Positions 24,122 to 31,856 of a stretch of 40,221 nucleotides of DNA are shown piece after piece (position 1 is the stretch's first letter; every line of letters starts with the position of its first letter). Source of the DNA: Novosphingobium sp. GTDB taxonomy: Bacteria > Pseudomonadota > Alphaproteobacteria > Sphingomonadales > Sphingomonadaceae. The position numbers and the translations under genes are program-made. The DNA lies in the NCBI RefSeq assembly GCF_019748365.1, contig NZ_JAIEPN010000074.1, positions 1 to 40,221 on the forward strand. Direction: 5' to 3'. The notes under the pieces were generated by a model. That model saw nothing but the letters and a program-made list of their open reading frames with translations. It did no database searches and was not told where the DNA came from.

Positions 24122-25483
24122 ATGACTGATGCTTCCTCTCCGCTCGCCCTTGTTGTTCTCGCCGCTGGCAAGGGCACCCGCATGAAAAGTGATCTGCACA
24201 AGGTGCTGCACCCGATCGCTGGTCGGCCGATGCTGATGCATCTCATGGCCAGCGCCGATGCACTGGAGCCGGCGCGCAAGGTCGTCGTGGTGGGCGCGGG
24301 CCGTGAGCAACTGGCGACAGCGCTGGGGGATAGCGCGGAACTGGCCGTGCAGGACCCGCAGCTTGGCACCGGGCACGCAGTGCAGCAGGCCGAGGGCGCG
24401 CTGGCGGGCTTTTCGGGCGACGTGCTGATCCTTTACGGCGACGTGCCTTTCGTGCGCACCGAGACGATGCGCGCGATGCTCGAGCGGCTGCATGCCGGTG
24501 ACAACCCGGCGGTCGTCGTGCTGGGCTTCGAGCCGGAGGACGCGCTCCAGTATGGCCGGGTAATCGCCGAGAATGGCGTCGTGAAGAAGATGGTCGAGCA
24601 CAAGGATGCAAGCGCCGAGGAGCGCGCCTGCCGCCTGTGCAATTCGGGCCTGATGGCGGTGCGCGGGGACGAGCTGTTCGCGCTGCTGGCGCGCGTGGGC
24701 AACGACAACGCGCAGGGCGAATACTACCTCACCGATATTGTCAATGTGGCGAACGGCGATGGCCGCGTCTGCGCTGTGGTGGTGACGGACGATGCAGGCG
24801 AGGTGGCCGGGATCAACAGCCGCGCCGAACTCGCCGAGGCCGAAGCGCGCTGGCAGAAGAAGCGCCGTCTGCAGGCGATGGCGGACGGCGCCAGCCTCGT
24901 CGCGCCCGAGACGGTGTGGTTTGCCTGGGATACCGTGCTGGGCCGCGATGTGACGGTGGAGCAGAACGTGGTGTTCGGCCCGGGCGTGACGGTGGCCGAC
25001 AACGTGGTGATCCACGCCTTCTGCCACATCGAGGGTGCGCGGCTGGAAAGCGGCGTTTCGGTGGGGCCCTTCGCGCGGCTGCGGCCGGGCGCGGTGCTGG
25101 AAGAAAAGGCGCGCGTCGGCAACTTCGTCGAGGTGAAGAACGCGGTGCTCCACGCCGGGGCCAAGGCCAATCACCTGACCTACCTCGGCGATGCGGATGT
25201 GGGCGCGGGCGCGAACATCGGCGCGGGCACGATCACCTGCAACTACGATGGCTACTTCAAGTATCGCACCGTGATCGGCGAGCGGGCCTTCATCGGCTCC
25301 AACTCGGCCCTCATCGCGCCGGTGAAGATCGGGGCGGACGCCATCGTGGCGGCAGGCAGCGCGGTGAGCCGCGACGTGGCCGACGGCGAACTCCGGCTCG
25401 TGCGCGCCGAACAGCTGGTCAAGCCCGGCTGGGCCGACCGCTTCCACGATGCGATGAAGCGCAAGAAGGCCGAACGGAAATGA
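24122..25483 (+). CDS. glmU: Bifunctional GlmU: UDP-GlcNAc pyrophosphorylase / glucosamine-1-phosphate acetyltransferase
   Basis: The 453-aa enzyme makes UDP-N-acetylglucosamine, the precursor of peptidoglycan and lipid A. The N-terminal uridylyltransferase has LAAGKGTRMKSDLHK (about residues 13-27) and YGDVP (metal site). The C-terminal part is a left-handed beta-helix of hexapeptide repeats with the acetyltransferase stretch AKANHLTYLGDADVG and GAGTITCNYDG. Length is normal. An AAGGAA ribosome-binding site precedes the ATG. The stop overlaps the next gene by 4 bp. glmS, the first gene of the pathway, lies 3.1 kb downstream on the same strand. Confidence 0.97.
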   Translation: MTDASSPLALVVLAAGKGTRMKSDLHKVLHPIAGRPMLMHLMASADALEPARKVVVVGAGREQLATALGDSAELAVQDPQLGTGHAVQQAEGALAGFSGDVLILYGDVPFVRTETMRAMLERLHAGDNPAVVVLGFEPEDALQYGRVIAENGVVKKMVEHKDASAEERACRLCNSGLMAVRGDELFALLARVGNDNAQGEYYLTDIVNVANGDGRVCAVVVTDDAGEVAGINSRAELAEAEARWQKKRRLQAMADGASLVAPETVWFAWDTVLGRDVTVEQNVVFGPGVTVADNVVIHAFCHIEGARLESGVSVGPFARLRPGAVLEEKARVGNFVEVKNAVLHAGAKANHLTYLGDADVGAGANIGAGTITCNYDGYFKYRTVIGERAFIGSNSALIAPVKIGADAIVAAGSAVSRDVADGELRLVRAEQLVKPGWADRFHDAMKRKKAERK

Positions 25484-26016
25484 TCGCCATTGTCCCGGCC
25501 AGAGAGGAACACCTCGATGGCTGGGCGGCGCTGCGGCATGCGCTGTGGGATGAGGTTTCGCAGTCCGAGCACCGGGCCGAAGCGGAGGAGCAGCTGGCGG
25601 AGACGGACCGGCTGCTCAATCTGGTGGCGGTGCAGGGCGGCGAAGTCGTCGGCTTTGCGGAAGGCTCGCTGCGGCACGATTATGTGAACGGCTGCGAGAC
25701 CTCGCCGGTGGTGTTTCTCGAGGGTATCTTCGTGAGCGAGGCGGCGCGTGGGCAGGGGCTTGCCCGGCGGCTGTGTGATGCGGTGGCGGACTGGGGCCGG
25801 TCGCGCGAATGCACCGAATTTGCCTCCGATGCCTTGGCCGACAATCCTGACAGCCATGCCTTCCATCTTGCCGCCGGTTTTGCCGAGACCGAGCGGGTCG
25901 TCTATTTTCGGCGCGAGATCCGACCATGCCTATCGCCCAGCTCAATGTCGCCCGCTTCCGCCGCCCCAAGGCGGACCCCGCCAACCAGGCCTTCATGGAC
26001 GCGCTCGACCATGTGA
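25480..26016 (+). CDS. Aminoglycoside 6'-N-acetyltransferase-like GNAT protein with run-on C-terminus
   Basis: The first 150 or so residues match the AAC(6')-I group: LRHALWDE, then LRHDYVNGCETSPVVFLEGI, cut here at residue 67-86, the acetyl-CoA loop RGQGLA, FASDALADN and the usual end FAETERVVYFRREI. Chromosomal proteins of this kind can acetylate aminoglycosides, but resistance cannot be claimed from sequence. Proteins of this group normally stop just after YFRK/RREI. Here the frame runs on about 29 residues (RPCLSPSS ... WTRSTM) inside the next gene, giving 178 aa and a 91-bp overlap. The start overlaps the glmU stop by 4 bp. Confidence 0.82.
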   Translation: MIAIVPAREEHLDGWAALRHALWDEVSQSEHRAEAEEQLAETDRLLNLVAVQGGEVVGFAEGSLRHDYVNGCETSPVVFLEGIFVSEAARGQGLARRLCDAVADWGRSRECTEFASDALADNPDSHAFHLAAGFAETERVVYFRREIRPCLSPSSMSPASAAPRRTPPTRPSWTRSTM

Positions 26017-26372
26017 ACGCGCAGGCCGATGTGGCGGACGGGTTCATCTGGCGGCTGGTGGGTGAGGGCGATGCGAACGATGCCACCGCGATCGAGGCAG
26101 TGGCGGGGGACGCCGATTTCATCGTCAATCTTTCGGTGTGGCGCGATGTGCCCTCGCTGGAGGCCTTCGCCTATCGCCAGGTCGATCACCGCGCCGTGCT
26201 GGCGCGGCGCGGCGAGTGGTTCGAGCCGATGGAGCCTTCGCTGGCGCTGTGGGAAGTGCCCGAGGGCCATATCCCGAGCGTGGCCGAGGCGCTCGACAAG
26301 CTGGCGCAGCTGGGGCGCGAGGGGCCAAGCGCGGCGGTGTTTACGTTCAAGTGGTGGCGGGAGAATCGTTAG
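25926..26372 (+). CDS. DUF3291 family protein
   Basis: The 148-aa protein begins MPIAQLNVARFR, contains DGFIWRLVGEGDAN and SVWRDVPSLEAFAY and ends with FTFKWWREN, the pattern I know for DUF3291. The fold is a small dimeric alpha/beta-barrel (ABM-like) type related to heme- or substrate-binding monooxygenases, but no activity is established. No heme-ligand histidine is obvious apart from His177-type positions that do not align, so I assign no function. The start lies inside the acetyltransferase frame (91-bp overlap), implying translational coupling. Confidence 0.82.
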   Translation: MPIAQLNVARFRRPKADPANQAFMDALDHVNAQADVADGFIWRLVGEGDANDATAIEAVAGDADFIVNLSVWRDVPSLEAFAYRQVDHRAVLARRGEWFEPMEPSLALWEVPEGHIPSVAEALDKLAQLGREGPSAAVFTFKWWRENR

Positions 26373-26389
26373 GCCGCGCGGAGCCATGC

Positions 26390-26423
26390 GAATGTCCGTT
26401 TGCGCCCACTTGCGGACATTCGA
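26390..26423. repeat. Palindromic intergenic repeat (CGAATGTCCG hairpin)
   Basis: CGAATGTCCG (26390-26399) and CGGACATTCG (26414-26423) are perfect 10-bp inverted arms with a 14-bp spacer, 17 bp after the DUF3291 stop. Elements of the form GAATGTCCGC...GCGGACATTC recur in sphingomonad genomes (recollection). It may double as a terminator although no T-run follows. Confidence 0.7.
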
Positions 26424-26467
26424 AGCGGATGCGAAACCAACTTGAGATGTGATCGAGAGTCTTATCC

Positions 26468-26911
26468 ATGCGGCAGACACTTGCGTCGCGATTAGAGAGA
26501 TCGGCGCTGCCTGTAGGGGGTGCCTCCATATCAATCTCTCTTGCAGTTTCCATTGCGCGGCTTCCGCTTGGAATCCCGATGACGGTGGTAGGTCTGGCTC
26601 TCTTCGGAATAGCCGTTCTGGTAAATAGTTATGCCATGCTGACAAAAGAAATGAAGTCTGCACAAGAGCTTGGCTTCGATCGAACGCGAGATGCGATTGT
26701 TTACGCGAGCTCCACAAGCGGTTTGGATTGGCGACTTGGAGCACTAGCTCTCTGCGCCTTCGCCGTTTCTTTCATCGTCGGCTTTGGACTGACGGGAGAG
26801 CCTAGCAGCGGCGGTGCGCTTTTATCATTCGGGGCGTTTGCATATCTAGGTGCTATCGCTCGCCTGCAACGCAAATGGCCCAGCGATAACCAGCGGCAAA
26901 GCAATCTGTAG
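26468..26911 (+). CDS. Small membrane protein of unknown function, lower GC
   Basis: The 147-aa product has about four hydrophobic segments: residues 18-35, 37-55 (MTVVGLALFGIAVLVN), 85-107 (LGALALCAFAVSFIVGFGL, split across residues 90-110) and 112-130. It has short polar ends and a soluble loop between segments two and three. No motif is recognised. By hand count the gene is about 54 percent GC, whereas its neighbours are mid-60s or higher, and many codons end in A or T. It stands alone between two palindromic repeats. The ATG at 26468 has no clear ribosome-binding site. Recent acquisition is likely. Confidence 0.6.
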   Translation: MRQTLASRLERSALPVGGASISISLAVSIARLPLGIPMTVVGLALFGIAVLVNSYAMLTKEMKSAQELGFDRTRDAIVYASSTSGLDWRLGALALCAFAVSFIVGFGLTGEPSSGGALLSFGAFAYLGAIARLQRKWPSDNQRQSNL

Positions 26912-26916
26912 TTCGC

Positions 26917-26951
26917 GCTACGTCCGCTTCCCACCAATTTCGGTCCGTTCG
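26917..26951. repeat. Degenerate copy of the GTCCG palindromic repeat
   Basis: CTACGTCCGCTTCCCACC followed by AATTTCGGTCCGTTCG has the same plan as the repeat at 26390-26423 (GTCCG, pyrimidine-rich loop with CCAC, then CGG and TTCG), but its arms no longer pair perfectly. It starts 6 bp after the low-GC gene, so that gene lies between two related elements. Confidence 0.4.
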
Positions 26952-26977
26952 CCTACCCCCGAATTTGTCCCAGCCGG

Positions 26978-27688
26978 TCAGTAATATCGCGCCGCGAAGC
27001 GGTCGATGAAGGCGACCAGGTTCGGCGTCTGGCCAATGGCGCGGCGGACTTCGCTTTCGAACGGTGCCCGCCAGATGTTGACGAGTTGGGCATAGACGAC
27101 GGCGTCGGTCGAGGTGGGCTCAGCGCCGAAGAACCAGTCCTGCTCGCCGAGAATGCCGGACAGCGCGTTCACGTCGCGGCGGCCGATGGCGGCGATTTCC
27201 GCGGGGCTGTGGATGCCCATGCCGTGGCCTTCGAGCTGCTTCTTCACCCCGCGCCGCGCCACGGGACCGAGCACGCGGCGGAGCGGGACGGCAAGGCCGC
27301 CGAGCACGACATCGCGGAATTGGCGCCAGTTCGCCTCGTTCATCCAGCGATCATGGACCATCGTCCAGTAGAGGTTCTCGTCGATCAGGCGCTGGATCGC
27401 CACGGCCATGCCGCGCTGGGCGGGCGTGAGGTGGGCATCGGGATCGATGCCGGTCTGCTCGATGAGGTGGGCGATGATGAAGGTCGAATCGCCGAGTTTC
27501 GTGCCGTCCTGCTCGATCCACGGGGCCTTGCCCTTGGGCCCGGCAAACGGCGTGGCGGCGGTGTGGCTTTCGTGTTCGATGCCGGCCATGCGCAGCCAGG
27601 CATCGAGCTTGAGACAGAACGGACTGACAGTGGGCAGGCCCCAGGCGCCGGGCAGATGGTAGACCTTGAGCGTGGACGTCGTCGCCAT
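26978..27688 (-). CDS. Glutathione S-transferase-fold protein, FAX-like
   Basis: The 236-aa protein starts with a thioredoxin-like half (LKVYHLPGAWGLPTVSPFCLKLDAWLRMAGIE, here split between residues 7 and 37), then GKAPWIEQDGTKLGDSTFII, corresponding to the glutathione-binding cis-proline and Ser regions. The C-terminal helical half ends in PNLVAFIDRF. The insertion of about 30 residues and the SPFCLKLDAWL motif resemble the failed-axon-connections (FAX)/metaxin-like branch of the GST superfamily. A GGGG-containing ribosome-binding site precedes the ATG. Substrate unknown. It is divergent from the toxin-antitoxin pair. Confidence 0.83.
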   Translation of the reverse strand: MATTSTLKVYHLPGAWGLPTVSPFCLKLDAWLRMAGIEHESHTAATPFAGPKGKAPWIEQDGTKLGDSTFIIAHLIEQTGIDPDAHLTPAQRGMAVAIQRLIDENLYWTMVHDRWMNEANWRQFRDVVLGGLAVPLRRVLGPVARRGVKKQLEGHGMGIHSPAEIAAIGRRDVNALSGILGEQDWFFGAEPTSTDAVVYAQLVNIWRAPFESEVRRAIGQTPNLVAFIDRFAARYY

Positions 27689-27784
27689 CGGGGATCCCCT
27701 TTTCCCGCATCTGTGGTGCGGACTTGTTTACCGTTGGAGACTATCGCTGGCGGGGCGGGTGGCAAGCCTTGCCGGTGATTCTCC

Positions 27785-27821
27785 TTGACATGATATCATG
27801 ATATGATATCGCGATATCATA
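27785..27821 (+). promoter_or_regulatory. Toxin-antitoxin promoter with overlapping operators
   Basis: A perfect -35 TTGACA (27785-27790) is followed after 16 bp by TATCGC (27807-27812) as a likely -10. A 20-bp perfect palindrome (TATGATATCGCGATATCATA, 27802-27821) covers the -10 and ends directly before the antitoxin ATG. A second palindrome, ATGATATCAT, lies at 27790-27799, and the heptamer ATGATAT occurs three times. A start point near 27819-27822 would make the mRNA leaderless; no ribosome-binding site is present. Confidence 0.75.
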
Positions 27822-28190
27822 ATGACCCGAATCCTCGCCGATCTGCCCGATGATGATATCCAGTGGCTCGATGCCCGCGCGGCGGAGCAGGGTAAATCGC
27901 GCGCCTCGGTGCTGCGCGATGCAGTGGCGACCTACAAGGCGCAAGCTTCGGCAAGCGGGACCGACTGGATCGACAGCGGCTTTGGCCTGTGGAAGGATCG
28001 CACTGATATCGGCGATTCCGTGGCGTGGCAGCGGCGCGAACGGGCCGCCTCGACGCGGCCTTGGGATGACGATTACGAAGCGGTAAGGGCTGAGTTTCCC
28101 GACCTTTTCGACGCGGAGGATGATCGCCAGCGCCAGGTCTATCTTGCCATGCGCAATGCCGCGCCCAAGCACGAAGATGACCCGGCGTGA
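27822..28190 (+). CDS. Ribbon-helix-helix antitoxin (VapB-like)
   Basis: The 122-aa protein starts with a ribbon-helix-helix fold (about residues 1-42: MTRILADLPDDDIQWLD, then SRASVLRDAVATYK), the DNA-binding domain of CopG/VapB-type antitoxins. The acidic, Trp-rich remainder (GTDWIDSGFGLWKDR and a conserved-looking IGDSVAWQRRERA) would wrap and inhibit the toxin. It is longer than most VapB proteins (70-90 aa). The ATG follows directly on a perfect palindrome with no ribosome-binding site, suggesting leaderless translation and autorepression. The stop overlaps the toxin's GTG start by 4 bp. Confidence 0.85.
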   Translation: MTRILADLPDDDIQWLDARAAEQGKSRASVLRDAVATYKAQASASGTDWIDSGFGLWKDRTDIGDSVAWQRRERAASTRPWDDDYEAVRAEFPDLFDAEDDRQRQVYLAMRNAAPKHEDDPA

Positions 28191-28567
28191 GCGACTATGC
28201 CTTCGATTCCAATATCGTGATCGATGCGCTGCTGGGCTTTGACCCGGCGCGGACCGAATTGAAGCGCGCAGCCTCGGCAGGCAGGCGCCTCTGGCTCAGC
28301 CGCATGGCCTGGATCGAGATCCTGTCGAAGGGCGAGGGGCAGACCCTGCGCGCGACCGAAGCTTTCCTCGAGAAGTTCGCCATCGACGAGATCGACATGG
28401 AGATCGCCTCCCGCGCGGCATCGCTGCGGCGGGAACGGCCACGTCTGAAATCGCCCGATGCCATCATTCTGGCGACCGCGCTGACCCGCGGGCGCGTGCT
28501 GGTTACCCGCAACACCAAGGATTTCCCGGCTGAAATGCCGGGCATCCGCGTACCTTATACCCTCTGA
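28187..28567 (+). CDS. vapC: PIN-domain ribonuclease toxin (VapC-like)
   Basis: The 126-aa protein is a complete PIN domain. Acidic metal-binding residues are visible at Asp7 (FDSNIVIDALL), Glu44 (WIEIL), Asp91 (SPDAIILATA) and the TRNTKDF motif (Asn109, Asp112). VapC toxins cleave specific RNAs, often initiator tRNA or rRNA loops (family knowledge); the target here is unknown. The GTG start overlaps the antitoxin stop by 4 bp, a standard arrangement that keeps antitoxin in excess. Only 18 bp separate its stop from glmS. Confidence 0.88.
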   Translation: MSDYAFDSNIVIDALLGFDPARTELKRAASAGRRLWLSRMAWIEILSKGEGQTLRATEAFLEKFAIDEIDMEIASRAASLRRERPRLKSPDAIILATALTRGRVLVTRNTKDFPAEMPGIRVPYTL

Positions 28568-28585
28568 ACGAAAGCCCCTCACCCC

Positions 28586-30409
28586 ATGTGCGGAATCATC
28601 GGAATTGTCGGCAAGGAACAGGTGGCGGACCGGCTGGTCGATGGCCTGCGCCGCATGGAATACCGCGGCTATGATAGCGCCGGCATCTGCCTGGTGGAGG
28701 ACGATCAGCTGGTGCGCCGCCGCGCCGAGGGGAAGCTCAACAACCTCGTGCTCGAACTGGTGCGCCATCCCGCCGAAGGGCTGATCGGCATCGCCCACAC
28801 CCGCTGGGCAACCCACGGCGCGCCGACCACCAGCAATGCCCACCCGCATGCGACGGGCGAAGTGGCGCTGGTCCACAACGGCATCATCGAGAACTTCAAG
28901 CCGCTGCGCGACGCCCTGATCGCGCGCGGGCGCGTGTTCGAGAGCGAGACCGACACCGAAGTCGTGGCGCACCTCGTGTCCGAGCAGGTGGAGGCCGGGC
29001 TCAGCCCGCAGGATGCGGTCAAGGCCGTGCTGCCCACGCTGCGCGGCGCCTTCGCGCTCGCCATCGCGTTCCGCCAGCACGACGACATGCTGATCGGCGC
29101 GCGGCTCGGCTCGCCGCTGGTGGTGGGATACGGCGAGGGCGAGACCTACCTCGGCTCGGACGCGCTGGCGCTCGCGCCGCTTACGCAGCGGATCACCTAT
29201 CTGGAGGAAGGCGACTGGGTCGTCATCACGCGCGAGGGCGCGGCGATCTATGACGTGAACGATCAGCCGGTCACGCGCCCCATCGTCGCTTCGGGCGCAA
29301 CGGCAGCGGCGATCGAGAAGGGCGAGTTCCGCCACTTCATGCAGAAGGAAATCTTCGAGCAGCCGACCGTGGTGGCGCAGACCCTGCGCAGCTACTTGCG
29401 CCGGATCGACCAGACCGTTGCGTTGCCGCAGATCGATTTCGATCTCTCCAGCATCAGCCGCGTGACCATCGTCGCCTGCGGGACGAGCTTCTACGCCGGC
29501 ATGGTCGCGAAGTACTGGTTCGAGCAGTTCGCGCGCCTGCCGGTGGACATCGATGTGGCGAGCGAGTTCCGTTACCGCGATCCGGTGCTCGAGCCGGGCG
29601 GCCTCGCGCTGTTCATCTCGCAGAGCGGCGAGACGGCGGATACGCTGGCCGCGCTGCGCCACTGCAAGGCGGAAGGGCAGACCATCGCGGTCGTCGTCAA
29701 CGTGCCGACGAGCTCGATGGCGCGCGAGGCGGACTTGCTGCTGCCGACCCATGCGGGGCCGGAAATCGGCGTCGCCTCGACCAAGGCGTTCACCTGCCAG
29801 CTGGCCGTGCTGGCGGCGCTCGCCGCACACCTTGCGGTGAAGCGCGGGCGCCTCAGCCGCGAGGAAGAGGCCGATATCGTCAACCAGCTCGCCGAAACGC
29901 CCGCTGCGCTCAATGCCGCGCTGGCGCATGATGACGAGATCGCGGCGATGGCGCACCTCATCGCCCCGGCGCGCGACGTGCTCTATCTGGGGCGCGGCCC
30001 GGACTATCCGCTGGCGCTTGAGGGCGCGCTGAAATTGAAGGAAATCAGCTACATCCATGCTGAGGGCTATGCCTCGGGCGAGATGAAGCACGGGCCGATC
30101 GCGCTGATCGACGAGGCGGTGCCGGTGATCGTGCTGGCGCCTTCGGGGCCGCTGTTTGAGAAGACCGTATCGAACATGCAGGAAGTGCGCGCACGCGGCG
30201 GCAAGGTCGTGCTGATTTCGGATGCGGCGGGGATCGAGGAAGCGGGCGAGGGCTGCCTCGCGACGATCGAGATGCCCAAGGTTCACCCGCTGATCGCGCC
30301 GCTGGTCTATGCGGTGCCGGTGCAGCTGCTCGCCTATCATGTGGCCGTGGCCAAGGGGACCGATGTGGATCAGCCGCGCAATCTGGCGAAATCGGTTACC
30401 GTGGAATGA
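28586..30409 (+). CDS. glmS: Glutamine-fructose-6-phosphate aminotransferase (isomerizing)
   Basis: The 607-aa enzyme makes glucosamine-6-phosphate, the first step toward UDP-GlcNAc. It begins MCGIIGIVG with the N-terminal nucleophile Cys2 and has the glutaminase segments RMEYRGYDSAG and HTRWATHG. Two SIS sugar-isomerase domains follow (ACGTSFYAG near residue 300; LGRGPDYPLALEGALKLKE near 470, split by the domain boundary). The C-terminal NLAKSVTVE is diagnostic. Length is normal. There is only a weak ribosome-binding site, the vapC stop is 18 bp upstream, and no glmS ribozyme is possible in so short a gap. The stop overlaps the next gene by 4 bp. Confidence 0.97.
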   Translation: MCGIIGIVGKEQVADRLVDGLRRMEYRGYDSAGICLVEDDQLVRRRAEGKLNNLVLELVRHPAEGLIGIAHTRWATHGAPTTSNAHPHATGEVALVHNGIIENFKPLRDALIARGRVFESETDTEVVAHLVSEQVEAGLSPQDAVKAVLPTLRGAFALAIAFRQHDDMLIGARLGSPLVVGYGEGETYLGSDALALAPLTQRITYLEEGDWVVITREGAAIYDVNDQPVTRPIVASGATAAAIEKGEFRHFMQKEIFEQPTVVAQTLRSYLRRIDQTVALPQIDFDLSSISRVTIVACGTSFYAGMVAKYWFEQFARLPVDIDVASEFRYRDPVLEPGGLALFISQSGETADTLAALRHCKAEGQTIAVVVNVPTSSMAREADLLLPTHAGPEIGVASTKAFTCQLAVLAALAAHLAVKRGRLSREEEADIVNQLAETPAALNAALAHDDEIAAMAHLIAPARDVLYLGRGPDYPLALEGALKLKEISYIHAEGYASGEMKHGPIALIDEAVPVIVLAPSGPLFEKTVSNMQEVRARGGKVVLISDAAGIEEAGEGCLATIEMPKVHPLIAPLVYAVPVQLLAYHVAVAKGTDVDQPRNLAKSVTVE

Positions 30410-31854
30410 CCACAAGGACCGGCCTTCTCGTTCGCGAACTGCCGGTCCTGTTGTTCATTGCGGCGAGTTCGCTGCTCATCCGCATATGGTGGATGGACAA
30501 CCCGGTCGTCGACCACGACGAGCAGTTCTATTCCTATGTCGCGACCGCCATGCTCGACGGGCAGGTGCCCTATGTCGATGTGTGGGATCGCAAGCCGGTC
30601 GGGCTGTTCCTGCTCTATGAAGCGGCGCATGCGCTGCTCGGGCGCGGGGCCTTCGCCTATCTTGCCATGGCCAACCTGTTTGCCTGCATCGGTGCGTGGC
30701 TCGCCTATCGCATAGCGGCCGTGCTGGCCGACCGCCGCACCGGTTGGGTCGCGGCGCTGCTGTACTTGCTCGCCATGACCGTGTTCGGGTGTCGGGGCGC
30801 GCAGAGCGAACTGCTGTTCACGCCGTTCTGCCTCGGCATGATGTACCTCGCGATGGTCTATCCGGGATCGCTACGGGCGATGCTTGGGGCCATGCTGCTG
30901 GGCGGCGTCGCGCTGCAGATCAAGTATACCGCCGCGCCGTTCTGCGCCATGTTTGCCATGTTCGTGCTGCTGGAGGACTATCGCCGCCAGCGCTCGGTGC
31001 CGGCCGTGCTGGGGCGGGCATGCCTCTATGCACTGGCGGGGCTGGCGCCGACGATCGTGATCGGCGCGTGGTATGCGGCGGCTGGCCATTGGGATGACTT
31101 CGTCTACGCCAACTTCGTCTCGATCTTCGAACGCAAGACCAGCATCGGCCGCTTCCATCCGAAGACGCTGATGGTGATCGCGCCGTTCCTGTTGATGATC
31201 GCCTCCGGAGTTTGGGCCTGGGCGCGGCTGGGGCAGACCTATCCGCATCGGGCGAGTGCGCTTGTGGTGGTGATGACGTTCGGCGCGCTCGCTTCGATCT
31301 ATTTTCCCAGCAATGTGCTAGCCTATTACTACGCCTTCCTCGGCCCGTTCGCGGTGCTGCTGGCAGTGCCGTTCTACGATCTGCGCCAGCGCGCGGGCTG
31401 GTTCGGAGCGGGGGTGCTGGTCGCCGCGCTGGTCGTCATCGGCAACTTCCCGGGCAGCATCGCGGCTGGCCGCGCCGATGTCGTGCAGTTCCGGGCGCTG
31501 GTTGACCGGGTGAAAGCGGGCGGTGCGGAGCGCACGCTCTATGTCTTCTCGGGCCCAACCGCGACCTATGGCGCCACCGACACGCGGCCGAGGGCCAAGT
31601 ATCCCTTCCCGTTCCACAGCGCCGAATACATGGAGCACGGCGCGGTGGGGCGGCCACAGGAGCAGATCGTGGCGGAGTTCTTGGCGAAGCGCCCGATGTT
31701 CATCCTCGCGCGGTCCGATCGCAGCATCTACGCCACCTCGTTCACCGCGCCGATCGTGCTGGAGGAGCTCGCCCGGCACTACGAACCGGTCGGTGAATAT
31801 CTGATCCTCGGCGACGGGCTCGTGCTCTATCAGCGCAGGCCGAATAGCGTTTAG
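30406..31854 (+). CDS. Membrane glycosyltransferase, GT39/ArnT-like
   Basis: The 482-aa protein has about ten hydrophobic segments and, after the first, the motif DHDEQFYSYVATAMLDGQVPY (from residue 36, longer than shown here by its flanks). This is the acidic first periplasmic loop with the Asp-Glu pair that is catalytic in GT39/PMT and ArnT-type lipid-linked sugar transferases. WDRKPVGLFLLY follows, typical of the family. It probably transfers a sugar from a polyprenyl phosphate to an envelope acceptor. It overlaps the glmS stop by 4 bp, so its expression is tied to amino-sugar synthesis. The substrate is not predictable. Confidence 0.82.
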   Translation: MTTRTGLLVRELPVLLFIAASSLLIRIWWMDNPVVDHDEQFYSYVATAMLDGQVPYVDVWDRKPVGLFLLYEAAHALLGRGAFAYLAMANLFACIGAWLAYRIAAVLADRRTGWVAALLYLLAMTVFGCRGAQSELLFTPFCLGMMYLAMVYPGSLRAMLGAMLLGGVALQIKYTAAPFCAMFAMFVLLEDYRRQRSVPAVLGRACLYALAGLAPTIVIGAWYAAAGHWDDFVYANFVSIFERKTSIGRFHPKTLMVIAPFLLMIASGVWAWARLGQTYPHRASALVVVMTFGALASIYFPSNVLAYYYAFLGPFAVLLAVPFYDLRQRAGWFGAGVLVAALVVIGNFPGSIAAGRADVVQFRALVDRVKAGGAERTLYVFSGPTATYGATDTRPRAKYPFPFHSAEYMEHGAVGRPQEQIVAEFLAKRPMFILARSDRSIYATSFTAPIVLEELARHYEPVGEYLILGDGLVLYQRRPNSV

Positions 31855-31856
31855 GG

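Noticed and set aside
25480..28567. A defence island
   Set aside because: A toxin-antitoxin pair, an acetyltransferase and a GST occur together, but no nuclease, helicase, integrase or other defence gene is present, and the genes are on different strands without shared operons.
28568..28585. glmS ribozyme or riboswitch before glmS
   Set aside because: The gap to vapC is only 18 bp, far too short, and the ribozyme is known from Firmicutes.
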